A stretch of DNA of 7,268 nt, taken from assembly GCA_937944035.1 (NCBI GenBank), contig CALDZQ010000343.1, positions 1 through 7,268 of the forward strand, written 5' to 3'. The notes beneath the pieces were generated by a model, which saw only the letters and a list, made by a program, of their open reading frames with translations, was not told the origin of the DNA and made no database searches. The stretch comes from an uncultured Neomegalonema sp. (GTDB lineage Bacteria > Pseudomonadota > Alphaproteobacteria > Rhodobacterales > Rhodobacteraceae). The position numbers and the translations under genes are program-made. Positions 6,423 through 7,268 of the stretch are shown one piece after another. Numbering within the stretch: position 1 is the first letter of the stretch; each line of letters opens with the position of its first letter.

Positions 6423-6456
6423 AAAATCCGATGTGTTGGACCGCACACCGGATTTT
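6423..6456 (-). terminator. Intrinsic terminator after the second methyltransferase-like gene
   Basis: On the minus strand AAAATCCG pairs with CGGATTTT (8 bp), and GTGT pairs with ACAC inside it with a 2-nt bulge and an 8-nt loop. It begins 3 nt after the stop codon of the gene at 6460, and the descending arm ends in TTTT, with another TTTT about 6 nt further on. It separates that gene from the histidine kinase transcript, although both lie on the same strand. Confidence 0.7.
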
Positions 6457-6459
6457 CTG

Positions 6460-7268
6460 TCAGACCGCGTTGCCTTTCAAGCAGATAACACCATCACCCA
6501 GCCCTTGCGCATAGCAGACGGTGCGATCTGTTTTTTGCTGCAACAAGTGGCGGATTTCGTCCGCATCACGATAAAACGGCTTAAGGCCCGCCAGATGCTC
6601 CAGCGCCCAGCGCGGGCAGTAGTCATCATCAATCAGCCCTGCCATCAGCACAGCGCCCGAAGGGTGGACGTAGCGTTCCAGCGCTATGACGTGGTCGATA
6701 AACGCGGCATCATCCAACCCGTCACACAGCGCGCTTGAGTAGACAATATCGTTATTCGCCGCCAGCTTCGCGGGCGCAGGTTCCCGTAAGGCGTCGCGGG
6801 AAAGAAGGGTGTGGCGCACTTTGACATTACCGGCAGGGGCCGCCATATGCGCGGTGTACGATGCCTGTAGCAACGCCTCGCGCCAGTCAACGACATGGAG
6901 TTCGACCGAAACATCCATCCCGCGAACCGCCTCTTTCAGCGCCGGCAGTTCAGGGGATTCACCACCCGCAAGACTCACAACACGCAGTGTCGAACCCGGC
7001 TTTGCCCGCTTCGCCTGTTCGGCAATATAGGCCGTGACGGAGGCCATGCGGCGGGTGAAGACCTCCAACGCCTCCTCTGCGGCGCAATCAAGCAAACGCT
7101 CCTGAGCCGAAGCTTGCCGCCCGTGATGCGCGGCGCGTCCCAACGCAATATCGTGGACGGTAAGGTTATGGACGCTGCCGGACACCAGCGCGTTCCACAC
7201 GCCGGCAATTTCAAACTCCGGGCGCATCAGCTCAAACCCGTAATTGCGCTCCGCAGTCGCCTGTCGCT
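6460..7268 (-). CDS. SAM-dependent methyltransferase-like protein, C-terminal part (5' end beyond right edge)
   Basis: The frame is open to the window edge. An ATG at 7227 would give 255 residues, but the coding frame continues upstream through RQATAERNYGFEL without a stop, so the true start is probably outside the window. In the 255-residue numbering, a helical region (1-75) precedes a Rossmann core: LRVVSLAGGESPEL (81-94) as a motif I variant with AGGE instead of GxGxG, an acid at D114 in ELHVVDW, DIVYSSALCDG (160-170), and YVHPSGAVLM (186-195). From DIVYS to the YR at 219-220 it aligns without gaps to residues 382-442 of the PilZ-methyltransferase, sharing D(V/I)(I/V)YS, a D nine residues on, WxLExL and YR. 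It therefore belongs to the same methyltransferase family. The non-canonical motif I leaves activity uncertain. It ends at its own terminator, separate from the kinase. Confidence 0.7.
   Translation of the reverse strand, partial: RQATAERNYGFELMRPEFEIAGVWNALVSGSVHNLTVHDIALGRAAHHGRQASAQERLLDCAAEEALEVFTRRMASVTAYIAEQAKRAKPGSTLRVVSLAGGESPELPALKEAVRGMDVSVELHVVDWREALLQASYTAHMAAPAGNVKVRHTLLSRDALREPAPAKLAANNDIVYSSALCDGLDDAAFIDHVIALERYVHPSGAVLMAGLIDDDYCPRWALEHLAGLKPFYRDADEIRHLLQQKTDRTVCYAQGLGDGVICLKGNAV

Noticed and set aside
6347..6448. A 34-residue N-terminal extension of the histidine kinase starting at 6448
   Set aside because: The start would fall inside the terminator hairpin of the upstream gene, has no ribosome binding site, and the extension comes from AT-rich intergenic DNA.

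Overview
The window reads as chromosomal DNA from a GC-rich Gram-negative bacterium, most likely an alphaproteobacterium. That placement is an inference from System I cytochrome c maturation genes (ccmA, ccmB), the flavour of the ArgE and class IV aminotransferase proteins, PilZ-type signalling and REP-like palindromes. No rRNA, tRNA, transposase or CRISPR array was seen, and no species is claimed.

Left part (1-2939, all minus strand). A tightly packed operon is transcribed right to left: an ArgE-type M20 deacetylase, a PLP class IV aminotransferase (2-nt gap), ccmA (10-nt overlap) and the start of ccmB (4-nt overlap, running off the left edge). Two amino-acid enzymes are therefore translationally chained to two subunits of the CcmABCD haem-handling transporter.

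Middle (2940-4915). A 219-nt AT-rich divergent intergenic region carries three related repeats of about 17 nt. It drives a plus-strand gene for a 481-residue protein with an N-terminal PilZ-like domain, a helical middle region and a C-terminal SAM-dependent methyltransferase. The C-terminal part resembles the PhcB family (3-hydroxy fatty acid methyl ester autoinducer synthases of Ralstonia). A 311-nt non-coding stretch follows, holding several palindromes, one of which could act as a bidirectional terminator.

Right part (4916-7268, minus strand). A membrane sensor histidine kinase with about six transmembrane segments and no receiver domain lies convergent to the PilZ-methyltransferase. Upstream of it, beyond a clear hairpin terminator, is the 3' part of a second methyltransferase-like gene. 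Its last 140 or so residues align with the PilZ-methyltransferase, without gaps over the terminal block.

The most interesting idea is that the right two thirds is a signalling locus: two related PhcB-like methyltransferases, one fused to a PilZ domain, around a PhcS-like membrane histidine kinase. It would be a possible fatty-acid-ester quorum-sensing module with a link to c-di-GMP. The domain assignments are well supported. The quorum-sensing role is inference, and no partner response regulator is visible in the window.
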